Assembly (NCBI RefSeq): GCF_016765585.1
Contig: NZ_JAESWC010000018.1
Coordinates: 558,001-622,000 of the forward strand
Reading direction: 5' to 3'
From: Clostridium rhizosphaerae
GTDB lineage: Bacteria; Bacillota; Clostridia; Clostridiales; Clostridiaceae
Length of the DNA stretch: 64,000 nucleotides
Part shown: positions 1 to 8,530 of the stretch, in pieces
Layout of the letters: the number at the start of each line of letters is the position of its first letter
How positions within the stretch are numbered: position 1 is the stretch's first letter
Translations under genes and position numbers: made by a program
The notes under the pieces: model-generated
The model's input: only the letters and a program-made list of their open reading frames with translations
Database searches by the model: none
What the model was told of the DNA's origin: nothing

Positions 1-991
1 CTACGTTGGATATTTCATAAGGTCCTGCAGCATGCACAGCTGCCTTTCTGAGCACATTCATACCCCAGGAACAATAGGCTCCCGTATCACCGTATATTCT
101 TGCCTTTAGAGCACAAAGCTTCCCATTTTCATCTACCCCGGTTTTATAATACATTTTTATAGAATGTCTTTTGCAGTGAGTTATGGTTGATTCTTCTCTA
201 GAGTAAACAACTTTTACAGGTTTTTTAGTATAATAAGAAGCTAAGGCAGCATGACACTGCACTGTTATATCTTCTCTTACTCCAAAAGCTCCGCCTATAG
301 TCATATTGATAATTTTAACCTTTTCTTCATTAAGTCCTAAACACCTTGATACATCTTCTCTGTCATAATGAGGATATTGAGTAGCCACATATAATTCTAG
401 GTTACCTTCTTCATCATATCTGCTTACTGCTGCCTCAGGCTGGAGTACGGCATGATCTATGTGAGGGGTGGAATACCAGTTTTCGACTATATATTTTGCC
501 TTTTTAAAACCTTCATCTGCATCTCCTCTTTTTATTTTAAGATCATACAAAATGTTTGTTTTATCACTGATAACAGGAGCACCTTCCTTAAGTGCCTCTT
601 CAATTGTAAATACACCTTTATATTCTTCATATTCAATCTTAATTGAATCTATTGCTTTTTTCAAAACCTGTTTACTTACTGCTACAACTAATGTTATTGG
701 GTCTCCTACCCTTTTTATTAAATCATCTACAAGTATAGGTTGATCCTTTAATACAACTCCGTGTTTCTTCTCTCCAGGAATCATACTATGGTTTATTATC
801 ATAACAACGCCTTCCATGGCTGAAGCTTTGGAGCAGTCTATGCTTTTAACCCTGCCAAATGGTATGCTGCTTCTTACTGCTCCTGCATAAAGCATATCAT
901 CAAACTCAATATCATCTGGATAAAGAGCTCTACCAGTAACCTTCTCAAAGGAATCTTCTTTTTTTATATTTTTACCTACTGTGTTTAACAT
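1..991 (-). CDS. Molybdenum hydroxylase large (Mo-binding) subunit, C-terminus beyond window
   Basis: About 330 N-terminal residues of a xanthine-dehydrogenase-family molybdopterin subunit. The frame opens at ATG 989-991 (MLNTVGKNIKK) and stays open to base 1. It carries the a/b hammerhead region (VTGRALYPDDIEFDDMLYAG), then the family signatures QPEAAVSRYDEEG, IGGAFGVREDITVQ and YSREESTITHCKRH. It is the last visible gene of the operon, starting 4 bp after the stop of the 2Fe-2S subunit, so with that gene and the FAD gene it forms one enzyme. The conserved active-site Glu lies in the missing C-terminus. Family membership is certain; the substrate (purine, nicotinate, aldehyde or other) cannot be read. 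Confidence 0.93.
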   Translation of the reverse strand, partial: MLNTVGKNIKKEDSFEKVTGRALYPDDIEFDDMLYAGAVRSSIPFGRVKSIDCSKASAMEGVVMIINHSMIPGEKKHGVVLKDQPILVDDLIKRVGDPITLVVAVSKQVLKKAIDSIKIEYEEYKGVFTIEEALKEGAPVISDKTNILYDLKIKRGDADEGFKKAKYIVENWYSTPHIDHAVLQPEAAVSRYDEEGNLELYVATQYPHYDREDVSRCLGLNEEKVKIINMTIGGAFGVREDITVQCHAALASYYTKKPVKVVYSREESTITHCKRHSIKMYYKTGVDENGKLCALKARIYGDTGAYCSWGMNVLRKAAVHAAGPYEISNV

Positions 992-995
992 AGGA

Positions 996-1463
996 TTACC
1001 TGCCCCCCATATACTGCTTAGCTAAAGTCACGCCTTCAACTATCTTCTGATAACCGGTGCATCTGCATAAATTCCCTGAAATTCCTTCTCTTATTTCTTC
1101 TTCTGAAGCATTAAGGTTTTTATCCAGAATTGCCTTTGCACTTAGAAGCATGCCGGGTATGCAGTAACCGCATTGAACTGCTCCAACTTCCATAAACGCT
1201 TTTTGAAGAGGATGAAGTTCATCACTTCCTATACCCTCTATAGTTGTGATTTCAGCATTATTACATGAAGCTGCTAAAACTAAACAAGAGTTTACTGTTT
1301 TTCCATTAACAATAACAGTACAAGCGCCGCATTCTCCTTCGCTGCATCCTTCTTTTGTTCCTTTAAGCTTTAATTCATCTCTTAAAAAATCTATAAGTCT
1401 AAGGTTTGAAGAAATTTCTGTTTCGTGAGATTTTCCGTTAACCTTCAAACATATTTTATTCAT
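996..1463 (-). CDS. Molybdenum hydroxylase 2Fe-2S subunit
   Basis: Small iron-sulfur subunit (about 155 aa) carrying electrons between the Mo centre and FAD. The plant-type 2Fe-2S cluster motif CSEGECGACTV is followed by the helical-domain cysteines QCGYCIPGM and LCRCTGYQ, so both clusters are complete and length is normal for the family. I prefer ATG 1463 (MNKICLKV), about 9 nt after an AGGGGTG ribosome site; a GTG four codons upstream is the alternative. Its 5' end overlaps the FAD gene by 8 bp, implying translational coupling. Confidence 0.95.
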   Translation of the reverse strand: MNKICLKVNGKSHETEISSNLRLIDFLRDELKLKGTKEGCSEGECGACTVIVNGKTVNSCLVLAASCNNAEITTIEGIGSDELHPLQKAFMEVGAVQCGYCIPGMLLSAKAILDKNLNASEEEIREGISGNLCRCTGYQKIVEGVTLAKQYMGGR

Positions 1464-2319
1464 ATCTAATCTCACCCCTTGCTAATGCTCTTTTTACTGC
1501 TTCAGTATAAACTCCCTTAACAGCTTCCTTTTTAAATGGCATGGTTGGCCTGTTTTTAATACTCTCTTTAACTTTTTCCTCGAGAATAGCCAGTATTTCA
1601 TTTTTAAACAAATAACTTATATCTTTGTTTCTTGCTAAGTACTCAATTTCATAAACTCTAAAAGGAAATTTTCCAACTGCACCTAATGTTAATTTTAAAT
1701 CCCATACCTTATCCTGAACCATATTAAAGCTTACTGCAGCATTAAGTCTTGCTATAGAAAGTGAGTTTCTTTTCCCAAGCTTATAAAAGCTGCTTAAGGT
1801 ATTTTTATCATTTAATATAATTCCAACAAGTATTTCATCACTTTGTACCTTATATTTTTCATGCTTTATAAAATAGTCATCACACCTTACTAGTCTTCTT
1901 TCATACATACTTTCTATTATAAATACCGCTTCAAGACTCATTAAGCAGGGCACAATATCTGCAGCCGCTGCAGAATTTATTATATTTCCTCCAATGGTAG
2001 CCTTGTTTCTTATCTGCGGAGAACCCATCATCTCTGCACAGTCTCTAAGACAAGTAAATTTATCTCTAAAGATTTCATTTTCTAATATATCTGTAAAGGT
2101 CACCATGCTTCCAACTATGATGTGGTGAGCAAACTGTTTAATTTGACTCAATTCATTTATTCTATTTATATCAATAAGATAATCTGCCGAAAGCTTTTTC
2201 TTGTTTAAATCTATAATTAAATCTGTTCCGCCTGCTAAAATCCTGCTGTTTGATAAAGTATGGATAAGTTCTTTAGCTTCCTCTAAATCTTTAGGCTGCA
2301 TAACTGCTTTTAATTCCAT
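1456..2319 (-). CDS. Molybdenum hydroxylase FAD-binding subunit
   Basis: FAD-binding middle subunit (CoxM/XdhB type, 287 aa). It shows the two flavin-loop motifs of this family, an AGGTDL-type loop near residues 30-35 (ILAGGTDLIID) and IRNKATIGGNI near residues 103-113, followed by the CO dehydrogenase flavoprotein C-terminal domain. SD GGGAGGAA lies a few bases before ATG 2319, inside the end of the deaminase gene (10 bp overlap). With the 2Fe-2S gene and the truncated Mo gene it makes up the third hydroxylase of the operon. Confidence 0.94.
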   Translation of the reverse strand: MELKAVMQPKDLEEAKELIHTLSNSRILAGGTDLIIDLNKKKLSADYLIDINRINELSQIKQFAHHIIVGSMVTFTDILENEIFRDKFTCLRDCAEMMGSPQIRNKATIGGNIINSAAAADIVPCLMSLEAVFIIESMYERRLVRCDDYFIKHEKYKVQSDEILVGIILNDKNTLSSFYKLGKRNSLSIARLNAAVSFNMVQDKVWDLKLTLGAVGKFPFRVYEIEYLARNKDISYLFKNEILAILEEKVKESIKNRPTMPFKKEAVKGVYTEAVKRALARGEIRYE

Positions 2320-3647
2320 GAGATTCCTCCCCTATTCCAAACTCTTTCTATAGCTCTATTACAGTTTTTAATTATGTCTTCCTCATGCATGTACAAAAGC
2401 TTTCTTTCTTCCATGAGTATTTTACCATTAATTATAGTAGTATCAACGTTTTCAGCTTTTCCGGAGAAAACAATTTGACTTTCTACGTTGTCTTTAAAGC
2501 TTGGAGCATTATAAACTTTATTAAGGTCAAGTAAAATAATATCTGCTTTCTTTCCTTTCTCTATCGAACCAATCTCCTTTTCTTTTCCCATAACCTTAGC
2601 TCCACCCATAGTAGCCATGTATAAAACTGTATTGCAGTCCATAGCTTTAGGACCTAATCTAACCTTTTGAATAAGTGAACTCAACCTCATTTCCATAAAG
2701 GCATCTAAATTATTAGAGCAAGGAGGTCCATCGGAAGCCAAGCCAATATCAATTCCATAATTTAAAAGCTCTGGTATTTTAGCAACCCCTGAGGCAAGCT
2801 TTAGGTTTGAAGAAGGACAGTGAACAATTTTAGTTTTTGAATTTCTAATAAGTTCAATTTCCTCATCATAAAGCCATATGCAGTGAGCTAAAATCAAGTT
2901 TTCATCTAAAAGCCCTATCTTCTTTAAATAGGCTATATTTGTCATGCCTCTGTCTTGTTCAACAAACTCTATTTCTCCCCTGTTTTCTGAGGCGTGTGTA
3001 TGAACCTTTACACCATATTTCTTGGAAAGTCTGCTTACTTCTAGAAGTAAATCTTCTGAACACGAAACTACAAATCTTGGAGCAAATGCATACTCTATTC
3101 TTCCGTCGTCCTTTCCATGCCACTTTTTAAGAAGCTCGGTGCTTTCATAAACTGAACTTTGCCAGTTTTCCATTAAGGATTTAGGAACATCACTGCCATA
3201 GTCCATCATAACCTTTCCAGTTAAGGCTCTTATACCACTTTCATAAATAGCCTGTATTGCATTGTCTGTATGATGAACTGTTTCCATATCCACAATAGAA
3301 GTAGTTCCGCTTTTTATAAGCTCACTTAGTCCAAGCTTAGCTGAGTAATAAATACTTTCTTCATCATGTGCTCCCTCTAGCGGCCATATTCTGTATTTGA
3401 GCCAATCCATAAGCTCCATATCATCTGCAAGTCCTCTAAATAGTGTTTGGCAAAGGTGAATATGCGGCTGTACAAAGCCCGGCATAGCCACCTTTCCTTC
3501 TGCATCTATTACCTTATCAAATATTCCTTCAATTTCACTTTTGCTTATCTTTTCAATTTTATCTTCCTTGATTGAGATATTTCCTTTAAACTTTGAAAGT
3601 TTTTCATCCATGGTTAAAATATAGGCATTTTTAATTAAAATCCTCAT
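2310..3647 (-). CDS. Amidohydrolase-family (deoxy)adenosine/guanine-type deaminase
   Basis: A 445-residue COG0402 metallohydrolase. Metal ligands are all present: HIHL near residue 63, HTHASE in the middle, LAHCIW, and the catalytic Asp in ASDGPP. The N-terminal PGFVQPHIHLCQTLFRGLAD stretch resembles the 5'-deoxyadenosine/S-adenosylhomocysteine deaminase and chlorohydrolase branch more than classic guanine deaminase. Lying between molybdenum hydroxylase sets, it probably deaminates an amino-purine or similar ring so that the hydroxylases can oxidise the product; this is inference from context. SD GAAGG precedes ATG 3647. Confidence 0.85.
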   Translation of the reverse strand: MRILIKNAYILTMDEKLSKFKGNISIKEDKIEKISKSEIEGIFDKVIDAEGKVAMPGFVQPHIHLCQTLFRGLADDMELMDWLKYRIWPLEGAHDEESIYYSAKLGLSELIKSGTTSIVDMETVHHTDNAIQAIYESGIRALTGKVMMDYGSDVPKSLMENWQSSVYESTELLKKWHGKDDGRIEYAFAPRFVVSCSEDLLLEVSRLSKKYGVKVHTHASENRGEIEFVEQDRGMTNIAYLKKIGLLDENLILAHCIWLYDEEIELIRNSKTKIVHCPSSNLKLASGVAKIPELLNYGIDIGLASDGPPCSNNLDAFMEMRLSSLIQKVRLGPKAMDCNTVLYMATMGGAKVMGKEKEIGSIEKGKKADIILLDLNKVYNAPSFKDNVESQIVFSGKAENVDTTIINGKILMEERKLLYMHEEDIIKNCNRAIERVWNRGGISWN

Positions 3648-3663
3648 TATTTAACCTTCCTTC

Positions 3664-4494
3664 TTAACGTTCAAGCAACCTTAATATAAGATTTTGGCAC
3701 ACCTTTCTTCTATATTCCGCAGAAGCTCTTAAGTCATCTATTGGAGATATAGCTTTTCCTATTATTTCTGAAGCTTCAAGCAAAGTAATTTCATTAAACT
3801 CTTTTCCCTTCAAATAATCTTCTGCAGCGCTTATTCTTAAAACCCTTGGAGATACAGCTCCAAAAGCAATTTTAATGTCGTTTATTTTGCCGTTTTCAAG
3901 CTTATATACTACTCCCATTGAGGCTACAGCTATAACCATGGCACCTCTTAGTCCCACTTTTTCAAAATAAGATTTATAGCCGCTGAACTTCTTGTTTAAA
4001 ACTATATATTTTATAAACTCATTGTTTTTCAAGCAGGTTTTCCCAACTCCAAATATAAAATCTTTCACTGATACTTCACTTTCACCTTCAATACTGGTAA
4101 GAATTAAGGAAGCTTCGAGCAAAGTAAGAGCTAAAATACCATCCCCGCTTGGAGATGCATTCTGAACATTACCTGACAGAGTTGCTCTATTTCTTATTTG
4201 AACAGAACCTATAGTTTTTAAAGCCTCTGCTAAAATTCTAAAATCTTCTTTAATTAACTTACTATCTATAATTTCACTTAGGGTTACATTACCGCCTATA
4301 TAAACCCTTCCCCTATCCTCAAATATTCTTTTGATCTCAGTGATGTTATTTATATTTATTACAGGCTTATATTGAAGCTTATTATTTCTAAGGGCTGGTA
4401 TTATATCAGTAAAACCGGCTGCCAGTCTCTTGTTTTTATTATCTATATTAGGCAGAAGCTCATCTAGGGTTTTAGGAATAAAAACCTCACTCAT
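3664..4494 (-). CDS. Molybdenum hydroxylase FAD-binding subunit
   Basis: Second of three FAD subunits (about 276 aa), with a shorter, diverged flavin loop (RLAAGFTDIIPAL rather than AGGTDL) and the IRNRATLSGNVQNASP loop. The changed first loop (GGT to GFT) could alter flavin handling, as in YagS/XdhB-like proteins. I choose ATG 4494 (MSEVFIP), 8 nt after GAAGGTG; an upstream TTG would extend it by seven residues. It overlaps the upstream 2Fe-2S gene by 8 bp. Confidence 0.93.
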   Translation of the reverse strand: MSEVFIPKTLDELLPNIDNKNKRLAAGFTDIIPALRNNKLQYKPVININNITEIKRIFEDRGRVYIGGNVTLSEIIDSKLIKEDFRILAEALKTIGSVQIRNRATLSGNVQNASPSGDGILALTLLEASLILTSIEGESEVSVKDFIFGVGKTCLKNNEFIKYIVLNKKFSGYKSYFEKVGLRGAMVIAVASMGVVYKLENGKINDIKIAFGAVSPRVLRISAAEDYLKGKEFNEITLLEASEIIGKAISPIDDLRASAEYRRKVCQNLILRLLER

Positions 4495-4972
4495 TGACTT
4501 TGCACCTTCTTTCAATAAGGCGTTTTGCTGAAAGCTCTACACCATCTACGATTTTAACGTAGCCAGTACATCTGCATAGATTTCCTTGAAGAGCTTCTCT
4601 AATTTCCTCTCTGCGTGGATTAATATTTTTATCAAGGAGAATCTTCGTAGCCATTACCATACCCGGAATACAAAAGCCGCACTGTACAGCTCCTGCATCT
4701 ACAAAAGCCTGCTGAATTACCTCAAGTTCTTCTAAGGCCTTTTTTCCTTCAATGGTATATAATTCTTTTCCATCAGCCTCATAAGCATAAACCAGACAGG
4801 ATGGGACAGTTTTGTTATCCATTATGATAGTACAGGCTCCGCATTCACCTTCACCGCAGCCTTCCTTTGTTCCCGTAAGATAAAGTTCCTCTCTTATAAA
4901 ATCTAAAAGCCTATCCTCTGCATTTACTTCTGCTGTTTTTTCCTCACCATTTATTTTAAATTTTATAAACAC
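4487..4972 (-). CDS. Molybdenum hydroxylase 2Fe-2S subunit
   Basis: 161-residue 2Fe-2S subunit with complete motifs: CGEGECGACTI for the plant-type cluster, then QCGFCIPGM and LCRCTGYVKI for the second cluster. Starts at GTG 4972 (VFIKFKING) behind AGGGGGG. It pairs naturally with the FAD subunit just downstream. A second 2Fe-2S gene lies immediately upstream, so the two electron-transfer subunits are adjacent while their Mo subunits are adjacent 2 kb away. Confidence 0.95.
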   Translation of the reverse strand: MFIKFKINGEEKTAEVNAEDRLLDFIREELYLTGTKEGCGEGECGACTIIMDNKTVPSCLVYAYEADGKELYTIEGKKALEELEVIQQAFVDAGAVQCGFCIPGMVMATKILLDKNINPRREEIREALQGNLCRCTGYVKIVDGVELSAKRLIERRCKVNE

Positions 4973-4983
4973 CCAAATCCCCC

Positions 4984-5451
4984 CTACTTTAGTACAACCT
5001 CACTAAGTCTTAATTCCTCAACGCTTTTAATTATCTGATTATATCCTGTGCATCTGCACAAATTCCCATCTATTGCTCTTCTTATCTCTTCAGCATCCGG
5101 TGCAGGATTTTCATATAAAAGTCCAAGTATGGCCATAATCATGCCCGGAGTGCAAAAGCCGCACTGTACGGCTCCTCCATTTAAAAGCTTTCCCTGGAGA
5201 GGAATAAGCACCTCGCCGCTTATTCCTTCAATAGTTAAAACTTCGCAGCCTTCTATCTGTCCAACCATAACCATACAAGAGTTTACAGCCTTTTTATTTA
5301 TAAGAACTGTGCAAGCACCACACTCACCTATTTCGCAGCCTTTTTTAGTTCCCGTAAGCTTCATATCATCTCTTAAAAAATCCAATAAGCTTTTTGCCGG
5401 CTCTGCTTCTACAGTTAAATCTCTTCCATTTAGCTTAAATTCCAGCCTCAT
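4984..5451 (-). CDS. Molybdenum hydroxylase 2Fe-2S subunit
   Basis: 155-residue 2Fe-2S subunit; motifs CEIGECGACTV, QCGFCTPGM and LCRCTGYNQI are intact. ATG 5451 follows a G-rich ribosome site and overlaps the upstream FAD gene by 17 bp, so it most likely belongs with that FAD subunit. It is clearly diverged from the neighbouring 2Fe-2S paralogue, arguing against a recent duplication. Confidence 0.95.
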   Translation of the reverse strand: MRLEFKLNGRDLTVEAEPAKSLLDFLRDDMKLTGTKKGCEIGECGACTVLINKKAVNSCMVMVGQIEGCEVLTIEGISGEVLIPLQGKLLNGGAVQCGFCTPGMIMAILGLLYENPAPDAEEIRRAIDGNLCRCTGYNQIIKSVEELRLSEVVLK

Positions 5452-6289
5452 GTTTTTGCCCCCATTTCTCTAAGGTTCTAATAATTAATCCTTTAAGCAC
5501 TGGCTCTTTATATTCAGAAGACCAGCGTTTTCCGCTTAACTCCTCCACTTCACAAGCAGCACTTTCTGCTATTTCATTAATACACTCTGCTAACTCCTTT
5601 CCTTTGAATTTATTTTCTGTATCATGAAGTCTGGCATGCTTTGAAAGCATTGCACCAGGGCATATTCTTAAATCCTCTATGACTCCATTTCTTTCCTTTA
5701 AAGCAATGGCTAAAGTTAATCTGGATATAGCAAGAGATTTTCTTCTTCCCACCTTAATCAAATCCCATTTATAGCCTTCCAGCTTTTTAGCGGTTAGACT
5801 ATATAAAACTTCTCCTTTTTCTATAGCGACCATACCATTCCTTTCTAAAAATTCATCTAATCTTATAATCCTGTCTCTTCCAAAATTCTTTAAACAAAGT
5901 ACAGTCTCACACAAAAGCAAAGGAGGTATGCTGTCAGCACAATTTGCATTATTAACAATATTTCCTCCTATTGTACCTCTGTTTCTTATCAGGCTTGATC
6001 CTACTAACCCGCAAGCCTTTGAAAGTATAGGCAGTTCTTTTTTAATAACCTCACTCTTTTCTACTTCACTATGCGTGGTTCCAGCCATTATAGTTATAGT
6101 ATCTCCGTAGTCCTTGATTCCTTTTAAAGCTTCAATTGTTGAAATATCTATAAGCTTTCCCTTTATCTCTTTTCCATTATGAAACTCTACCATTAAATCA
6201 GTTCCTCCTGCAATAATGGTATAATTATCATCCTTAATACTTTGGATAAGCTCCTGAATACCTTTAGGCTTTACAAAGTTTTTTATCAT
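5435..6289 (-). CDS. Molybdenum hydroxylase FAD-binding subunit
   Basis: 284-residue FAD subunit with canonical loops TIIAGGTDLMVEF and IRNRGTIGGNIVNNA. Start ATG 6289 sits inside the 3' end of the Mo subunit gene (26 bp overlap) behind GGAG, so the two are translationally coupled. This order (Mo, FAD, 2Fe-2S) makes the genes at 8519-4984 a full enzyme. Confidence 0.95.
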   Translation of the reverse strand: MIKNFVKPKGIQELIQSIKDDNYTIIAGGTDLMVEFHNGKEIKGKLIDISTIEALKGIKDYGDTITIMAGTTHSEVEKSEVIKKELPILSKACGLVGSSLIRNRGTIGGNIVNNANCADSIPPLLLCETVLCLKNFGRDRIIRLDEFLERNGMVAIEKGEVLYSLTAKKLEGYKWDLIKVGRRKSLAISRLTLAIALKERNGVIEDLRICPGAMLSKHARLHDTENKFKGKELAECINEIAESAACEVEELSGKRWSSEYKEPVLKGLIIRTLEKWGQKHEAGI

Positions 6290-8519
6290 ATTTGTTCAAC
6301 TCCTTACCAAGAACTATTTTTTCTAAGCTAAATGGCAGCGAGGTTATTCTCTTTCCTGTTGCAAATCTTATCGCATTTCCTATACAAGCTGGTACTGGAG
6401 TAAGCACAGGTTCTCCTGTTCCTTTTGCTCCAAAGGGACCTAAAGGCTCATTACTCTCATACGCCTCACTATATATTTCAGGTATATCCTCAGAGGTTGG
6501 AATAATATAACCGTCAAAATTATTGTTTTCAATTATTCCTTCATGAATCTCAAGATCTTCGGTTAAAGCATAGCCAATTCCTGTTGCTATTCCTCCATTT
6601 ATTTGTCCTTCCAGTGCTTTAGGATTAATAACCTTTCCTATATCATGAACAGCAAAATATTTATCAATACTTACCTGGCCTGTTATCATATCCACTGTTA
6701 CATAGCTTACATGGGCACCGTAGTGATATGCAACGTAAGGTATGCCTAAACCTGTATGCTCATTCCAATCAATATTCGGCATATTAAAACGCCCGTATGC
6801 CTTAACCTCCTTCTTTGAAGATAAGAGTCTGCAAAAATCAATTATGAATGCTCTTTTTTCACCATTTAAATAAAGGTAACCATCCTTAAAATCAGTTTTA
6901 CATTCACATATACCTTCATAAATACATAATTCTTTTCTAAGAAATTCGATTAAATTTTCACAAGCTGTCTGCACAGCTTTTCCTCCTACTGTTGTTCCTC
7001 TTGACGCTACAGTCGGTCCGCTGTTTAAAATCTTATTTGTATCGTAGTTATTAACTTCTATATAATTGGAGTCTATTCCTAATACTTCACTAGCTATTTG
7101 AGAAAATACAGTTCTAGAACCTTGGCCAAGCTCAGAAATACCACAGGTAACTAAAAGCTTTCTTTTATCAGCCATATAAATTACTTCTGATTGAGCAAAA
7201 TCCTCACCCTCTGCTCCAAGGCTTATGCCGTGATAGCCTAAGGAAACGCCAATCCCCTTCTTGAAATATTTATTATCTCTGTTAAACTTTTCAAACTCCC
7301 TTATAGTCCTGTCCCATTTTGACACTTCTCTAATTCTATTCAATACTGCTTCCACTGAAGGTTCCCAGTCTATCTTCTGATTTGTAGCTGTATTTTTTCC
7401 TGTCCTCCAAATATTTTTAAGTCTTAAATCAATAGGATCCATATCTAATTTATAGGCCATTTCATCTATAACCGTATCATAGAAATAACATGCTTGAAGT
7501 CCTCCGAAGCCTCTAAAAGCACCGCTGTAAACATTGTTAGTATAGTAAACCTCATTTTCTACATCTACAAAGTCATAAACATAAGGTCCTGCTGAATGAG
7601 TAGTATTTCTATACTGCACAAAGGTACTGACAGCAGCATAAGCTCCTCCATCCATCTTAGTTCTTACTTTTATCCCTTTAAAAACACCATTTTTATTTGC
7701 AGTTAATGCAATTTTGGTTTTCATTGGATGCCTTTTATAGCTTGACACTATGGATTCTTCTCTTGAAGCAATAAACTTGCAGGGTCTGCCTGTCTTATAG
7801 GTACCAAGAGCAGCAAAGCAGCACGCCTCATACACCACGTCATCCTTTCCACCAAAGGCACCTCCAACTGTAGATTGAATAACTCTCACTTCGTTTGCAC
7901 TTAGGCCTAGTACCTTAGCTACATAGTCTCTTGCTGATAAAGGGCTCTGCATAGGAGCATATACATTTAAAATCTCATTCTCATAAAAAGTAACTGCTCC
8001 CTCAGGCTCAATATACATGTGTTCCTGATGCTTTGTACAGAGTTCCATTTCCAGAACTACATCTTCCTCTGAGGAATTTTGTTTATCTATATCTTTCTTA
8101 ACAACTAATTTATTAAAAGATTTTTCAGCCCTATCAACTTCGAAAATAGGTTTATACTTCTCATACTCAACCTTAATTAATTTTGCTGCTTTATCAGCTA
8201 CAGCCTTACTTTCAGCACATACTACTGCTATGGCATCACCAATATATCTAACTTCTCCTTTAGAAAGTATTTGATTATCGCAAATAGGAAAACCATAACT
8301 GTTATCACCCGGGAAATCTTTTGCTGTAAATATATAAATATTTTTTTCTACAAAAGCTTCACTAGTATCAATTAAAGTTATCTTCCCATAAGGTATAGTA
8401 CTTCTTACTATCGATATATAAAGCATATTATCAAATTTGTAATCGTCTACATACTTTGCTGTCCCGTTAACTTTTTCTTCTCCATCAACTCTTTTATAAT
8501 CCTTGCCTATATAATTCAT
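6264..8519 (-). CDS. Molybdenum hydroxylase large subunit
   Basis: Full-length (751 aa) Mo-cofactor subunit. Signatures: YIGKDYKRVDG at the N-terminus, VGGAFGGKDDVVYEA, SREESIVSSYKRHP, SGAFRGFGGLQ, GISELGQGSRTV, and GPFGAKGTGEPVLTP, which contains the conserved catalytic Glu. SD AAAGGAGG is six bases before ATG 8519. The neighbouring Mo gene ends 12 bp upstream. Members of this family hydroxylate xanthine, hypoxanthine, nicotinate or aldehydes; some clostridial ones carry a labile selenium that cannot be seen in sequence. Confidence 0.95.
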   Translation of the reverse strand: MNYIGKDYKRVDGEEKVNGTAKYVDDYKFDNMLYISIVRSTIPYGKITLIDTSEAFVEKNIYIFTAKDFPGDNSYGFPICDNQILSKGEVRYIGDAIAVVCAESKAVADKAAKLIKVEYEKYKPIFEVDRAEKSFNKLVVKKDIDKQNSSEEDVVLEMELCTKHQEHMYIEPEGAVTFYENEILNVYAPMQSPLSARDYVAKVLGLSANEVRVIQSTVGGAFGGKDDVVYEACCFAALGTYKTGRPCKFIASREESIVSSYKRHPMKTKIALTANKNGVFKGIKVRTKMDGGAYAAVSTFVQYRNTTHSAGPYVYDFVDVENEVYYTNNVYSGAFRGFGGLQACYFYDTVIDEMAYKLDMDPIDLRLKNIWRTGKNTATNQKIDWEPSVEAVLNRIREVSKWDRTIREFEKFNRDNKYFKKGIGVSLGYHGISLGAEGEDFAQSEVIYMADKRKLLVTCGISELGQGSRTVFSQIASEVLGIDSNYIEVNNYDTNKILNSGPTVASRGTTVGGKAVQTACENLIEFLRKELCIYEGICECKTDFKDGYLYLNGEKRAFIIDFCRLLSSKKEVKAYGRFNMPNIDWNEHTGLGIPYVAYHYGAHVSYVTVDMITGQVSIDKYFAVHDIGKVINPKALEGQINGGIATGIGYALTEDLEIHEGIIENNNFDGYIIPTSEDIPEIYSEAYESNEPLGPFGAKGTGEPVLTPVPACIGNAIRFATGKRITSLPFSLEKIVLGKELNKYDKKLCKA

Positions 8520-8530
8520 ACGAGCCTCCT

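Noticed and set aside
452-743. Plus-strand open frames opposite the Mo subunit gene
   Set aside because: They are antisense to a clear molybdenum hydroxylase coding sequence and have no ribosome site or recognisable protein.
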